The translations under genes were made by a program, and so were the position numbers. Below the pieces are notes generated by a model. The model did no database searches and was not told the origin of the DNA. It was given only the letters and a program-made list of their open reading frames with translations. 64,000 nucleotides of DNA from assembly GCA_028293625.1 (NCBI GenBank), contig JAQGOL010000030.1, positions 913,313 to 977,312 of the forward strand. Reading direction: 5' to 3'. How positions within the stretch are numbered: position 1 is the stretch's first letter; every line of letters begins with the position of its first letter. Positions 36,476-45,169 of the stretch are shown piece by piece. This DNA is from Chthoniobacteraceae bacterium. Lineage in GTDB: Bacteria > Verrucomicrobiota > Verrucomicrobiia > Chthoniobacterales > Chthoniobacteraceae.

Positions 36476-36997
36476 CTATTTTTCAGCCAGAAGCGCGGCG
36501 ATTTCTGCCACCAAAGCCGGCTCATCCTTTACCCGGAACCCATTGTGGACATGGCGGATCACCCCCTTCTTATCAACCAGGAAAGAGGTCGGCATGGCGC
36601 TCACATCCGCGGCTGCCACCAGCTTGTGCGCGGCATCGCGGACCACGGGAAATGAGATGGCTGTCTTTTTCAGAAACCCCTGCATATCGGCGGCAGTCTC
36701 GTCCACGCTGATGCCCAACACGGTGAATCCCCTGGCCCCGAACTGCTCCTGCCATCGGTTAAGAATGGGGAACGATGCTTTGCAGGGTCCGCACCAGGAA
36801 GCCCAGAAATCGACGTAAACCACCTTCCCTTTCAGGTTCGGCAGGCTGCCTTCCAGCGCGAATCCACCCAGCGCGGGCAACACCGCGGATTCTTTCCATC
36901 CGGCTGCAAAGAGCGGGGTTGTCATCGATAGCAATACAGCGAACAAAGCGGCGCGATTTCGTAAAAGCAGGGAACGGTTCATAAAAAAGCTAGTCAT
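36476..36997 (-). CDS. TlpA-like periplasmic thioredoxin
   Basis: About 173 aa from ATG 36995-36997, which overlaps the apbE stop by 4 nt (ATGA); ATG 36982 is an alternative five codons in. A signal sequence (LFAVLLSMTTPLFAAG) is followed by a TlpA/ResA fold with active site WASWCGPCKASFP, GFTVLGISVDE and the cis-Pro loop SAMPTSFLVDKKG. It probably reduces or exchanges disulfides in the periplasm. Its neighbours suggest a dedicated role in maturing the cysteine-tailed DUF4266 lipoprotein or the DUF3570 barrel, which is inference. The frame open upstream to 37228 lies over apbE and is not used. Confidence 0.93.
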   Translation of the reverse strand: MTSFFMNRSLLLRNRAALFAVLLSMTTPLFAAGWKESAVLPALGGFALEGSLPNLKGKVVYVDFWASWCGPCKASFPILNRWQEQFGARGFTVLGISVDETAADMQGFLKKTAISFPVVRDAAHKLVAAADVSAMPTSFLVDKKGVIRHVHNGFRVKDEPALVAEIAALLAEK

Positions 36998-38001
36998 GCG
37001 TCTTGCAGGAGCTGAGGAAGAATGGCTTGGCGAAAGCCGCGGGTCTCGTAGAGCAACCCATTGCACCAGAGACAACCTTGAACGCCCGGCGTGCGTTCCA
37101 GCATGGCGATCGCCTCCCGGCCGCCCAATACCATCGCTGAAGTGGAAAGAAGCCCCGCCGTAATACAGTGTTGCGCGATGACTGTCACCGAACGCGTCCC
37201 ATTGGCGACTGGCCAGCCGGTGCGGCAATCCAAAATATGCCCATACGTGCGGCCTTCAAATTCAAAACAGCGGCGATAGTCGCCCGAAGTAGCCACCGCC
37301 GCGCCACTTTTCAGTCGAATCGCGCAATGACACTTTGACGGGTCCGCCGGGTCCTCGATTCCGACATGCCAGCCATCGCCCTCGGGCGAATCGCCTTGCA
37401 CGGCAATGTCTCCGCCCAAATCGACCATGACCCGCCTAAGTCCCATGCCGAGCGCGAGCTGCCTCACACAATCGACCGCGAACTCTTTTCCCACCCCGCC
37501 GAAGTCGAGCATCATTCCGCGGACAGGCAGAAAGATTGCGCCGGGTCTGCGCTCGATTTTTTTCCAGCCTACCAGCTCGCGAGTAGCGGCCAGTTCATCC
37601 GCGCCTGGAAGCGTTTGGCGGCTCCGCTTCCAATCCCACAAAAGGCTTAGCGGCAATGAGGTGGCATCAAAAGCGCCCTGGGTCAAAAAATGCGATTGCT
37701 CGCAAAGATTAAGAAGCAGCTCAGTCTGCGGCTCGATAGTCACCCAATCAATCCCGGCGCTCGCGTTGATTCGGCTTACTTCGCTCTCTTCCAGAAATCG
37801 TGAATACCGCAGCTCAAATTCGAGCAGCCAATTGAAAGCGATTTGGCGGAAATGCTCCGCCGCTTCAGGAGAAGCCGCCTGAAAGAAAAACTGGCATTGC
37901 GAGCCTAACGCAAAGAAGGAGACCGCATAAAAGCCGTCCTCACTTTCCGTTAAGAAAGCCTCCGCCATTCGGAGCCTGAGTGCGTTTTCACCGGGAGCCA
38001 T
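36994..38001 (-). CDS. apbE: FAD:protein FMN transferase (ApbE family)
   Basis: 335 aa. ApbE family segments are seen: FFALGSQCQFFF, a helical region, SRINASAGIDWVTIEPQ, GAFDATSLPLSLLWDW, the Mg/FAD-binding MLDFGGVGKEFAVDCVRQL, VMVDLGGDIAVQGDSPEG and VTVIAQHCITAGLLSTSAMVLG. ApbE attaches FMN to Thr/Ser of a target protein by a phosphoester bond. No classic target (NqrB/C, RnfG, FMN-binding domain) is encoded in the window, so the substrate may be a neighbour or distant. No clear lipoprotein signal, so it could act in the cytoplasm or its N-terminus may be misread. Start ATG shares one base with the DUF3570 stop (TGATG). Confidence 0.92.
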   Translation of the reverse strand: MAPGENALRLRMAEAFLTESEDGFYAVSFFALGSQCQFFFQAASPEAAEHFRQIAFNWLLEFELRYSRFLEESEVSRINASAGIDWVTIEPQTELLLNLCEQSHFLTQGAFDATSLPLSLLWDWKRSRQTLPGADELAATRELVGWKKIERRPGAIFLPVRGMMLDFGGVGKEFAVDCVRQLALGMGLRRVMVDLGGDIAVQGDSPEGDGWHVGIEDPADPSKCHCAIRLKSGAAVATSGDYRRCFEFEGRTYGHILDCRTGWPVANGTRSVTVIAQHCITAGLLSTSAMVLGGREAIAMLERTPGVQGCLWCNGLLYETRGFRQAILPQLLQDA

Positions 38002-39161
38002 CAGAATTGGAAATGCAAACCAACTGTAAATGAGTGCGCGTCCGGATACGCCGACTGCGAGGTCCTGTCATCCAGGCCGCGCGTGATATACCGCTCATAC
38101 CCCGCGTCGACCGCCAGCTTTTCCTTCACGATATAAAGGCGTGCCTGAACTCCCAGGTTAAAGGTTTCCTCCGCCGAGACCCGGTAATCAGAGGAATAGT
38201 AGTCAGGATGACCCGTAAACTCTGTGTCGTAAAAATCGGCCTTTGATTGCCTGTAATAGCGGAAGCTCGGCCGAAGTGTGAGACGTCCGCCGAAGAACCG
38301 CTTGTAGAACGCCACTTGGGCCGTGTGCGAGATACTTCCGTAATCGTTATGACCAAACCGATAGGAAGTCTCCATGCTGGTGTTCAGCATCGAAAAATAG
38401 TGCGTCCACTGGAGAAAAAGAAGCTGCTCAAATTTCTGGTCCGGGCGCTTTTCATTAAAGACATAAAACTCATTGATCAGAACGCGCTTGTAAGGGTCAC
38501 TTAAAAAGCCCTGCTTCCACCCAAGCCCGATATTCAAGCTCACCAGATCGTTGCGGCTAAGCACTTGGTTTACCCCGACGATCGCGTCGTAGCTGCGTTT
38601 GAGCGCATCGAGGCTGGTTCCATTGGCGCCGACTGTGTCATCGGTAAAAGCGAATCCGAGAACCAGTTCGGTGTTCTTATGATTAAAAGAGATGGTATCC
38701 TGCAGCGAGTATCCAAACGAAGTATAGTCGGACTCCGTGCTATAGGCGAATCCGGCCTTGACTGCATGACTTCCTATCTGCCGGCCAAGACCGAGGGTAA
38801 AAGCGTAACGCTCGTCCTCCAGGTAGACCGATGGCACCGGATCGCCCTTTACAAGCGGCGGCAGCCCGGTCGGTGACGCGCCCGAAATCGCGCTATAAAG
38901 AAACGAACCATCGATCACGGTCGTTTCATTCAGATCAATGCTAAAGAGCGAGTAATTGGAGTCGACCCGGATCCTGTCATCCTCCTCCTGGTAGTATTGA
39001 TATCGCGAATCAAAAAAGCTTTCCGCCTTGAGGGTCGAACAAATGACAAGATAAAGCGCGCCTATGATGACCCAAAGTCGAACGGTGCGGGCAATGGAAC
39101 GGGAGTACAAACGGACTTGCATGCGGGGTGGTTGAAAACCAAGACGGGCCGCCGGCTTCAC
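38001..39161 (-). CDS. DUF3570 outer-membrane beta-barrel
   Basis: 386 aa from GTG 39159-39161, which overlaps the upstream stop; ATG at 39122 gives a shorter, more usual signal peptide (VRLWVIIGALYLVICSTLKAES) and may be the true start. The mature protein is all beta-strand, beginning FDSRYQYYQEEDDRIRV and ending HSFTVGLHFQF, with the terminal Phe typical of Omp85-inserted barrels. Conserved DUF3570 pieces include DSNYSLFSIDLNETT and HAVKAGFAYSTESDY. DUF3570 proteins travel with ApbE, TlpA-like and DUF4266 genes in many Gram-negatives, presumably as one envelope system of unknown purpose. Confidence 0.9.
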   Translation of the reverse strand: MKPAARLGFQPPRMQVRLYSRSIARTVRLWVIIGALYLVICSTLKAESFFDSRYQYYQEEDDRIRVDSNYSLFSIDLNETTVIDGSFLYSAISGASPTGLPPLVKGDPVPSVYLEDERYAFTLGLGRQIGSHAVKAGFAYSTESDYTSFGYSLQDTISFNHKNTELVLGFAFTDDTVGANGTSLDALKRSYDAIVGVNQVLSRNDLVSLNIGLGWKQGFLSDPYKRVLINEFYVFNEKRPDQKFEQLLFLQWTHYFSMLNTSMETSYRFGHNDYGSISHTAQVAFYKRFFGGRLTLRPSFRYYRQSKADFYDTEFTGHPDYYSSDYRVSAEETFNLGVQARLYIVKEKLAVDAGYERYITRGLDDRTSQSAYPDAHSFTVGLHFQF

Positions 39162-39508
39162 GACGGCCGCGTGACCGGCGGTTTGGTAGGCGGATTCGGC
39201 GCGCTGGGCGGCTGAATGGGTGCGGGATTGGGATTCGGTTTGGGTGCCGGCTTCGGCTTGGGCTGCGGTTTAGGTTCCGGCTTGGGAACGGGCTTCGGCC
39301 TTGGAATGGGCCTCGCCTTGATGCTCATTACATCCGCGACATACTCTCCAAAAGGATCTGCAGCTTCTTCAAGTGGCGGCGCCTCTTCAAGCCATTCAAG
39401 CGCCAGATTCCGCCGTTCAACTTCGGAAATCCAGACGGCTGAGCTTGCCTCAAGAGCACGATTAAGAGCACCTGCAATCAGACAGATGGTAATTAACTTC
39501 TTAATCAT
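39158..39508 (-). CDS. Small exported Pro/Lys-rich protein
   Basis: 116 aa. N-terminal signal sequence (MIKKLITICLIAGALNRALEA), a middle acidic helix (VERRNLALEWLEEAPPLEEA), then about 50 residues of Pro with alternating Lys/Asn (RPIPRPKPVPKPEPKPQPKP..), the kind of extended rod used by TonB to cross the periplasm. No C-terminal TonB domain follows; the chain ends KPPVTRPS. It is the first gene of the DUF3570-ApbE-TlpA-DUF4266 run and its stop overlaps the next start. I do not know a named family. Most likely a periplasmic spacer or partner of the barrel. Confidence 0.65.
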   Translation of the reverse strand: MIKKLITICLIAGALNRALEASSAVWISEVERRNLALEWLEEAPPLEEAADPFGEYVADVMSIKARPIPRPKPVPKPEPKPQPKPKPAPKPNPNPAPIQPPSAPNPPTKPPVTRPS

Positions 39509-39892
39509 AAGTTCAGACTTCCAAAGGCGATCATTTCAAAATCAGACGCTTCTGCCGATAGGGCCAAAAGAAGCAGGATGCTCTCCGCACGTGTTAGCAG
39601 TCCCCTTTAAAATGCCTATAAAAATCGGCGGTTTACCGGAAGAAATCGGCCACCTGAAGCAATGAACTATTTAGGAGACTAAAAGCGCCTTCCACCCTGG
39701 CAACTTATAGACAATTCGCTGTATCTAACCGCGCAGCATGACCAATATGAAGCAATAGCTATCGCACATTGAAGGCGACTACATAGGAGTCATAATCCGA
39801 TATAACGCAAGTTGACTACTTACCACCAAAGTATAGCAGCGGACAAGCACGCCATTGCAAGGAGCGCATTACCCTTGGAATACACCGCGCTG
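39509..39892. other. 384-bp intergenic region, no gene seen
   Basis: It lies upstream of the Pro/Lys-rich gene and downstream of the hydrolase stop, both reading leftwards. It should hold the promoter of the DUF3570 operon, and AT content is higher than in the genes. No convincing reading frame, hairpin terminator or duplicated motif was found. Confidence 0.5.
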
Positions 39893-40606
39893 CTACCTGG
39901 AAATCCTTTCCGGGTTGAAACAGCCCGACGCCAGAAAATGTGAGGCAAGCTTTATTACCGTGGAATTGCGCATCAAAAAGGGATGCGCCGAATGCACCAC
40001 GATATGCTCTTTCATCCCGTCCACCCTGGAGCGCGCCACGGATACCTTGCCGTCGTCAATACCGGCGATCATGCAGCTGTTTATCCAGTTGATGGAGCGG
40101 TCACCGGCAATGATTCCGAGTTCAAAACCGACCTTCCCCAATCGATTGGGCGTGGATTGGCTGCCGGTGCCGAGTTCATTTCCCGCGGGTCCATTGATCA
40201 GCTGAAAAAGCTTCCAGCCGCCGAGCCTGTCAACAACCTCACTCCCCTGGTTCGGCGGTCCGAGCATGACCACCCGTCCAAGCCTCGGCTCACGATGCCG
40301 GGCAAAATAGCTTCTTACCAGGACGCCCCCGAGTGAATGGGTCACAAAATGGATCTTGTTGCAGGAGGCTAACTCAGAGCTCGCCAAAGCAGCTCCTATT
40401 GTTCCATCGCTCAAAACCGCTATCGACGCTTTCCTTGATGGGTAATCGCAATTAATTACGATGTAATGCTGCTTTGCCAATGCCGATTGCATCCGGCCCA
40501 TGCTGGCGCTGCCGCGGCAAAGGCCGTGCAGCAATATGACTCCTTCGCGAGCATTGCCCCAGGCCGGCAAAAAAATAAGCAGCGCTGCAAAAAGGATGAC
40601 TCTCAC
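39893..40606 (-). CDS. Exported alpha/beta hydrolase (lipase/esterase-like)
   Basis: 237 aa with a signal peptide (MRVILFAALLIFLPAWGNA). The oxyanion-hole segment VILLHGLCRGSASM comes first, then the nucleophile elbow in IHFVTHSLGGVLVRSYFA (Ser in THSLGG), VVMLGPPNQGSEV as in triacylglycerol lipases, an acidic residue in the MIAGIDDGKVS region and a likely catalytic His in VVHSAHPFLMRN. This is the small LipA/EstA-like hydrolase type common in Proteobacteria and Verrucomicrobia, probably periplasmic, acting on lipids or esters. Stands alone: 384 bp on one side and a long gap on the other. Confidence 0.85.
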   Translation of the reverse strand: MRVILFAALLIFLPAWGNAREGVILLHGLCRGSASMGRMQSALAKQHYIVINCDYPSRKASIAVLSDGTIGAALASSELASCNKIHFVTHSLGGVLVRSYFARHREPRLGRVVMLGPPNQGSEVVDRLGGWKLFQLINGPAGNELGTGSQSTPNRLGKVGFELGIIAGDRSINWINSCMIAGIDDGKVSVARSRVDGMKEHIVVHSAHPFLMRNSTVIKLASHFLASGCFNPERISR

Positions 40607-41157
40607 CCGGCAAGGCTAACGCGGCGGTGCGGCAGCCCGCATCAAAAAAGGATGCCGCTCCGGCTTCTCCTAAAGAGCGATTGTCAGTGCCGGAAAGCTT
40701 TCGGTTTTTGAATTCGCCCCGGGGCAATCCAGCCGCGCTCCACCATATACTCTCCAAGCGTTGCGGTGATCATCCTGAAAGTGCGGCGCGCATTGTCGGT
40801 CACGCCTCCCGGGTTTGAAGCAATGCCACGGGTGCCGCTGAAAATGGGATCAGGCTCGTCGCGGCGCCCGGTTCAGCGATGCTCCCTCCGGTCGTCCCGA
40901 ACTGGAGGAATGGCGGGTTGGAAACAGACAGATTGCGCACGCTTACTTCAGTCTCCATTTTCGTGCCGCCAAGGCCGAGCCCAATCCGTTGGCGCAAGGG
41001 CGAGCGCTTCCCGGAAAAGTAGCCCATTGGTCCGTTGACGCTCCATCAACCTCCCTGTAAAGTGACTTCATCTGGAATGGAGGTCTCCTTGTCCGGTAAA
41101 AAAAGCCGGCTGAGAATTGGTCGTGTTGCAAGGAATCGGCGTTCCGGGAAAACCGCC
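40607..41157. other. 551-bp region with a possible decayed gene
   Basis: No intact gene is convincing between the hydrolase and the TPR gene. On the minus strand an open frame without a start (40684-40872, 62 codons) reads DEPDPIFSGTRGIASNPGG.. and ARRTFRMITATLGEYMVERG, which looks coding, and an adjacent frame upstream (40800-41027) continues open in a shifted register. This could be the 3' end of a frameshifted gene. The part near 41158 should contain the TPR gene promoter. Confidence 0.3.
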
Positions 41158-42828
41158 ATGAAGTCCGTTACTCATCGCCTTGCGGTTTTTACCGTTCTGG
41201 TAAGCACCGCTTTTTTAACCGCGGGCTCCGCGAAGGAACCTGTGCAGTCCAATCCAACCGCTTCACCACCAGCCGAACTGGATCTTGGAAGCCACTCCTT
41301 CAAGGTATCGACCCGGTCCGGGGAAGCTCAGCGTGCCTTTGATCGCGGGCTGACGCTTGCCTATGCATTCAGCCATCTGGCGGCCGAGCAGGAGTTTCGC
41401 CGCGCCGCGGAGGCCGACCCACAATGCGCCATGGCATGGTGGGGCATCGCGCTGGTCAATGGCCCCCATATCAACGTCCCGGCGGTGCAGGCTGAACGGG
41501 CGAAAATTGCCACCGAAGCTGTCGCCAAAGCGCGGGAGCTTGCGCCTGCTGCCGGCAAAACCGAACACGAATTAATTGAGGCGCTCGGCCTGCGTTATCG
41601 CTATCCGCAACCCGAGGATCGCGCGCCGTTGGATCAAGCTTACGCGGAGGCGATGCGCAACGTTTGGAAATCGAATCCGGAAAATGCCGATGTGGCCACG
41701 TTATGCGCCGAAGCCTTGATGGATCTGCATCCCTGGGATCTCTGGCTGAATGACGGACGGCCGCAACCGTGGACGCCGGAAATCGTCACTGCGCTTGAGC
41801 AAGCGATCGCACTCAACGTCAATCATCCCGGCGCCAACCATCTCTACATCCACGCGGTGGAAGCCTCGGCGCATCCTGAGCGGGCGCTGGCCGCAGCCGA
41901 CCGCCTGGGCGGCCTTGTCCCGGGAGCCAGCCATACCGTTCATATGCCCGCGCACATTTACGCACGCCTGGGCCGCTGGGAGGACGCCGCGCTGGCAAAT
42001 CAAAAAGCGATCACAGCCGATCTCCTTTACCGCGCCACGTATTTGCGCCCGGGTTTTTACGCGCTTTATATGGCGCACAATCAACATTTCCTGGCTTACA
42101 CGGCGATGATGCGCGGCCGTGGTGCGGAAGCTCTGGAGAACGCCCGTGCGATGGCGGCAGGCGTGCCCGCGAATTTCGTACGCGATTATCCACAGATTGC
42201 CGATGGTTATGTGATTTTCCCATCCGAAGTGCTCCTGCGATTTGGACGCTGGGAGGAAGTGCTCGCCGAACCGCGTCCGCCTGCCGGCCTGCCGCTTTCA
42301 AACGCACTCTGGCATTTTACCCGGGCCGCCGCGCTCAATGCGCTCGACCGGCCTGAAGATGCCCGGCTTGAGCGCGATGCTTTTCTGGTTGCCGCGGCGG
42401 CGGTCCCCAAGCAGTGGACATTTGGCAATAACTCCGCCACCGACCTGCTTGCAATCGCCACGCTGGTCATTGAGGGCGAAATGGCGGCACGCGACGGTCG
42501 CCTCGAGCAAAGCATCAACAGTTTAAGCGAAGCCGTGCGCATTCAGGATACGCTGCGCTACGACGAACCACCCGATTGGATTCAGCCCGTGCGCCATACG
42601 CTCGGCGCGGTGCTCCTCAAGGCGGGCCGCGCAGCCGAAGCGGAAACGGTTTATCGCGAAGACCTGGCCAAATATCCCGAAAACGGATGGGCGCTTTTTG
42701 GCCTCGCCAGCGCGCTCCGGCAAAAGGGCGACCCCGAGGCACCATCGGTCGAGGCACGCTTTGTCAAAGCGTGGGCATCGGCTGATATTCGCATTGCCTC
42801 AACCTGCCAGTGCGTCCCCGGCACGTGA
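41158..42828 (+). CDS. Exported TPR-repeat protein
   Basis: 556 aa starting at ATG 41158, which opens a signal peptide (LAVFTVLVSTAFLTAGSA); the open frame upstream is disregarded. The mature protein is helical TPR-like throughout: AQRAFDRGLTLAYAFSHLAA, EFRRAAEADPQCAMAWWGIA, HPGANHLYIHAVEASAHPER, HMPAHIYARLGRWEDAALAN. Segments such as PHINVP and HLYIHAVE resemble a family of uncharacterised bacterial TPR proteins of about 550 residues. It ends with CQCVPGT, a two-Cys tail that may be redox- or metal-related. Likely periplasmic; role unknown. Its stop touches the stop of the convergent ExoD-like gene. Confidence 0.8.
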   Translation: MKSVTHRLAVFTVLVSTAFLTAGSAKEPVQSNPTASPPAELDLGSHSFKVSTRSGEAQRAFDRGLTLAYAFSHLAAEQEFRRAAEADPQCAMAWWGIALVNGPHINVPAVQAERAKIATEAVAKARELAPAAGKTEHELIEALGLRYRYPQPEDRAPLDQAYAEAMRNVWKSNPENADVATLCAEALMDLHPWDLWLNDGRPQPWTPEIVTALEQAIALNVNHPGANHLYIHAVEASAHPERALAAADRLGGLVPGASHTVHMPAHIYARLGRWEDAALANQKAITADLLYRATYLRPGFYALYMAHNQHFLAYTAMMRGRGAEALENARAMAAGVPANFVRDYPQIADGYVIFPSEVLLRFGRWEEVLAEPRPPAGLPLSNALWHFTRAAALNALDRPEDARLERDAFLVAAAAVPKQWTFGNNSATDLLAIATLVIEGEMAARDGRLEQSINSLSEAVRIQDTLRYDEPPDWIQPVRHTLGAVLLKAGRAAEAETVYREDLAKYPENGWALFGLASALRQKGDPEAPSVEARFVKAWASADIRIASTCQCVPGT

Positions 42829-43551
42829 TTAGATCGGCTCTCTCGCCGGCCGAAAAGGATTGATGGCGCGCGGTTCCTGCGCCCCAATTACGTTGCCAAA
42901 CCAATCTTCAATCCAGCTGAGCACAACAAAGCCGCTCAGGAAAAGACCGGCGAAGAAGACGAGCGTGATGACGAACATGGCAAGTCCCGCAACCACGAAA
43001 TAGCCGTCACGTTCGAGCAGCGCGCTGGCAAGGAAGATGATTGTGAGGGCAGGCAGAAGATTGCTAAGCGGAATGGGCAGCGGGAGCAGCAGGAGCAGCC
43101 CGCTAATACAGATCATCGCGCCATAGAGATGATGAAGGAGCAGGCAATCGATAAGGAGACTCCAGCGCGGCTTAAGCAATATTTCGAGAGTCCGTGCAAT
43201 CCGTTTTGAGGCGGTGAGGATTCGAGCGATATGGCGCGGAGCGATTTGCGCGCCAAGTAATCGCATGGGAAGCCATGGCTCAAGCCGCAACGAAAGGCGG
43301 ACGCCAATCAGTGCTATAATCAAACCAAGCACCATTGAAAGACCGGGCAGCGGCACTGGCAGGCAGAATGGCAGCGAAAGCAAGATCAGCAGCAAAGTAT
43401 AAGCGCGTTCTTTGATTACAGCGATCATCTCGCGCAATGTGACAGGTTGGTCACCAAGCCTCGCAAGCAGTCCGTCAATCTCCATCGAAAGCCGGCGGGA
43501 CGGCTGCAAGCGCAACGGCGCAACCGGATCGGTCGGAGGAGATTCCGTCAT
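42829..43551 (-). CDS. ExoD-like exopolysaccharide-associated membrane protein
   Basis: 240 aa. After about 60 soluble residues (LLARLGDQPVTLREMIAVIK, typical for ExoD) come about five hydrophobic segments: LLLILLSLPFCLPVPLPGL, a short re-entrant region, ICISGLLLLLPLPIPLSNLL, IIFLASALLERDGYFVVAGL and FVITLVFFAGLFLSGFVVL. ExoD was linked to exopolysaccharide production in Rhizobium, but the biochemical role is not known and no polysaccharide genes lie nearby. The gene is convergent with the TPR gene without any spacer. Confidence 0.88.
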   Translation of the reverse strand: MTESPPTDPVAPLRLQPSRRLSMEIDGLLARLGDQPVTLREMIAVIKERAYTLLLILLSLPFCLPVPLPGLSMVLGLIIALIGVRLSLRLEPWLPMRLLGAQIAPRHIARILTASKRIARTLEILLKPRWSLLIDCLLLHHLYGAMICISGLLLLLPLPIPLSNLLPALTIIFLASALLERDGYFVVAGLAMFVITLVFFAGLFLSGFVVLSWIEDWFGNVIGAQEPRAINPFRPAREPI

Positions 43552-43751
43552 AGATTCAATTGTCCGGGCCGGCGCACAGAGTCAAGCAGACAACGGTTCA
43601 AATAGGTGGCCCGCTTTGCAAAGGCTCGCCTTCCGGTAAAGCAAACGAGGCCTGCCGATAACAACCGGCTTTGCCCATGACATCGCACTGACCTCCCTCT
43701 CTTGGAACGGTTTACCTATACGACATACCGGGAAAACGCTTCCTTTCCAAA

Positions 43752-43774
43752 AGCTCCGGGCATTTCCCGGAGCT
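43752..43774 (-). terminator. Rho-independent terminator after the metallopeptidase gene
   Basis: On the minus strand AGCTCCGGG and CCCGGAGCT form a perfect 9-bp stem with a 5-nt loop, followed by TTTGG so that the tail reads CTTTTGG. It begins 4 bp past the metallopeptidase stop at 43778. The T-run is short but position and stem strength make it a good terminator. Confidence 0.7.
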
Positions 43775-43777
43775 CTA

Positions 43778-44473
43778 TCACTCTTCGTCGCCCCTGCCCG
43801 TGAGCAGCGGCACCAAGTGCCAAAGGAAGTAGACAAGCGAAGTAATAAAGGCCGCGACATAAGTCCATGCCGCCGCATCCAGCATCTTGCGCACGGCGGT
43901 CGCCTCTTCGCCTTCCTTGATGAAGCCCATCTGGCCCAGAATCAGTTTCGCGCGGTTTGAAGCGTCGAACTCGACGGGCAATGTCACAAGGTTAAAGGCC
44001 ATGATGACACCCCAGCCGAGCGTCATCACGAGTGCGCCGGTGTAGCCCGAAAGCAGCCCCGTAAACATACCGAGCAGCGGCAGCCACATCACAATCTGGC
44101 TGGCAAAGTTGGTGACTCCGACCGAGGCCATCCGCCATTGCAACGGTGCGTAGGCAATCTTGTGCTGAATAGCGTGACCGCACTCGTGCGCGGCCACGCC
44201 GAGCGCCGCCGCCGACTGCCCGCGGAAGTTCTGCGAGGAAAGAACCAGCCGTTTATGCATCGGATCATAATGATCGCCTAACATCTCTTCGTGCTCGACG
44301 ATCTCGACATCGTAAATGCCCGCCGCCTGAAGTATCTGCTCGGCGGCTTCGGCGCCCGTATAACCGGACGCCGCGAGCACATTGCTATATTTGGCATATG
44401 CACTTTTGACCCGCATCATGGCGAGAAGTGAAATGCCCATCGTGAATCCGAAAATCAGCAGGAGAATTAACAT
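43778..44473 (-). CDS. Membrane zinc metallopeptidase (YugP-like)
   Basis: 231 aa. One N-terminal TM (MLILLLIFGFTMGISLLAMM), then a soluble catalytic part with zinc motif AAHECGHAIQHK (HExxH form) and HYDPMHKRLVLSSQNFRGQS, followed by two or three more TM segments (about 125-165, 200-222). This matches the neutral zinc metallopeptidase family COG2738 (YugP), about 225-230 aa long in many bacteria. Membrane-bound with the active site probably in the cytoplasm. Substrate unknown. It reads leftwards between hpf and ExoD with its own terminator. Confidence 0.92.
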   Translation of the reverse strand: MLILLLIFGFTMGISLLAMMRVKSAYAKYSNVLAASGYTGAEAAEQILQAAGIYDVEIVEHEEMLGDHYDPMHKRLVLSSQNFRGQSAAALGVAAHECGHAIQHKIAYAPLQWRMASVGVTNFASQIVMWLPLLGMFTGLLSGYTGALVMTLGWGVIMAFNLVTLPVEFDASNRAKLILGQMGFIKEGEEATAVRKMLDAAAWTYVAAFITSLVYFLWHLVPLLTGRGDEE

Positions 44474-44637
44474 AGATCGTGGTGGTTAAGGAAGTTCCGG
44501 GGCACTCCGAAGTAACGCGTCGGCCGCGTATCATGCACCGTGGAAATCTGGCGGAGCCGACGCTCGCGAGCGCTCTGGAATTGAGCTCTTAGACGCTCGC
44601 AGGGAAGTGGCTGGCTTTGCAGCAATCGATTCATTGG

Positions 44638-45015
44638 TTAGATCGAAGCGGGTTCAATGAAGCCGGGACCACCCCACTGACGAAGCCGCTCAAGACTGCG
44701 TTGAAACTTTTGACGGCGAACGGCAAAATGCGTCTTCCGTTTGCGCAACCGCCGGGCGAGCTTGCTCTGAACTCCATCAATGACCGCATACAGATCGGCG
44801 CCGGTGTTGCTGGCGTAGACGTCCTTGCCGGGCACCGGCAGCCGCACGTTCACCGTGAACCGCTTTTCCGGGTTTACGCCCAGATCCTGCGCGAGCACAA
44901 CCTCGGCTGACTGCACGTCGGCGGAGATCTCGTCGAGGACGGAAAGTTTTTCCTCGGTAAAGATCTGAAGTGCTTCGGTGAGTTGCAAATGATGAGGAAC
45001 GATATGGAATTTCAT
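44638..45015 (-). CDS. hpf: Ribosome hibernation-promoting factor, short form
   Basis: 125 aa. Opens MKFHIVPHHLQLTEALQIFT with helix EEKLSVLDEIS, then VNPEKRFTVNVRLPVPGKDV and ASNTGADLYAVIDGVQSKLA, the S30AE/RaiA fold. A basic tail (LARRLRKRKTHFAVRRQKF) suits rRNA binding. At 125 aa it lacks the long C-terminal dimerisation domain of long HPF, so it is of the short HPF/RaiA type and would act by blocking or pairing 70S ribosomes in slow growth. It is divergent from the kinase/NtrC-type regulator pair across 154 bp that carry repeated ACCGGT sites. Confidence 0.92.
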   Translation of the reverse strand: MKFHIVPHHLQLTEALQIFTEEKLSVLDEISADVQSAEVVLAQDLGVNPEKRFTVNVRLPVPGKDVYASNTGADLYAVIDGVQSKLARRLRKRKTHFAVRRQKFQRSLERLRQWGGPGFIEPASI

Positions 45016-45083
45016 ACGCTGCGCCCTTTAGCATCGGCCATGCCCAAGCTGGCCGGAGGACCCGGCCCTGGGTAAAGAAGAAG

Positions 45084-45149
45084 ACCGGTGCCTGTTTCTT
45101 TGGCGCAACCGGTCAGGAACTGACCGGTCCCGGTAAGAAAGAAACCGGT
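45084..45149. promoter_or_regulatory. Cluster of four ACCGGT palindromes between hpf and a kinase operon
   Basis: ACCGGT occurs at 45084-45089, 45108-45113, 45123-45128 and 45144-45149, with GACCGGT(G/C)CC or AACCGGTGCC contexts, and CCCGGTA adds a near match. Spacings are 24, 15 and 21 bp. The region separates the divergent hpf and histidine kinase genes (kinase ATG at 45170). The sites could bind a regulator, perhaps the adjacent NtrC-type protein, or form RNA structure. No clear -24/-12 sigma-54 promoter was seen. Confidence 0.4.
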
Positions 45150-45169
45150 GCCGGCGAAGTTTTTTAACC

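Noticed and set aside
39812..39837. TTGACT...TATAGC promoter-like pair
   Set aside because: Spacer is only 14 bp and no plus-strand gene follows.
44561..44572. CGCTCGCGAGCG palindrome between the metallopeptidase gene and hpf
   Set aside because: Short GC palindrome without partner copy or T-run; expected by chance in GC-rich DNA.
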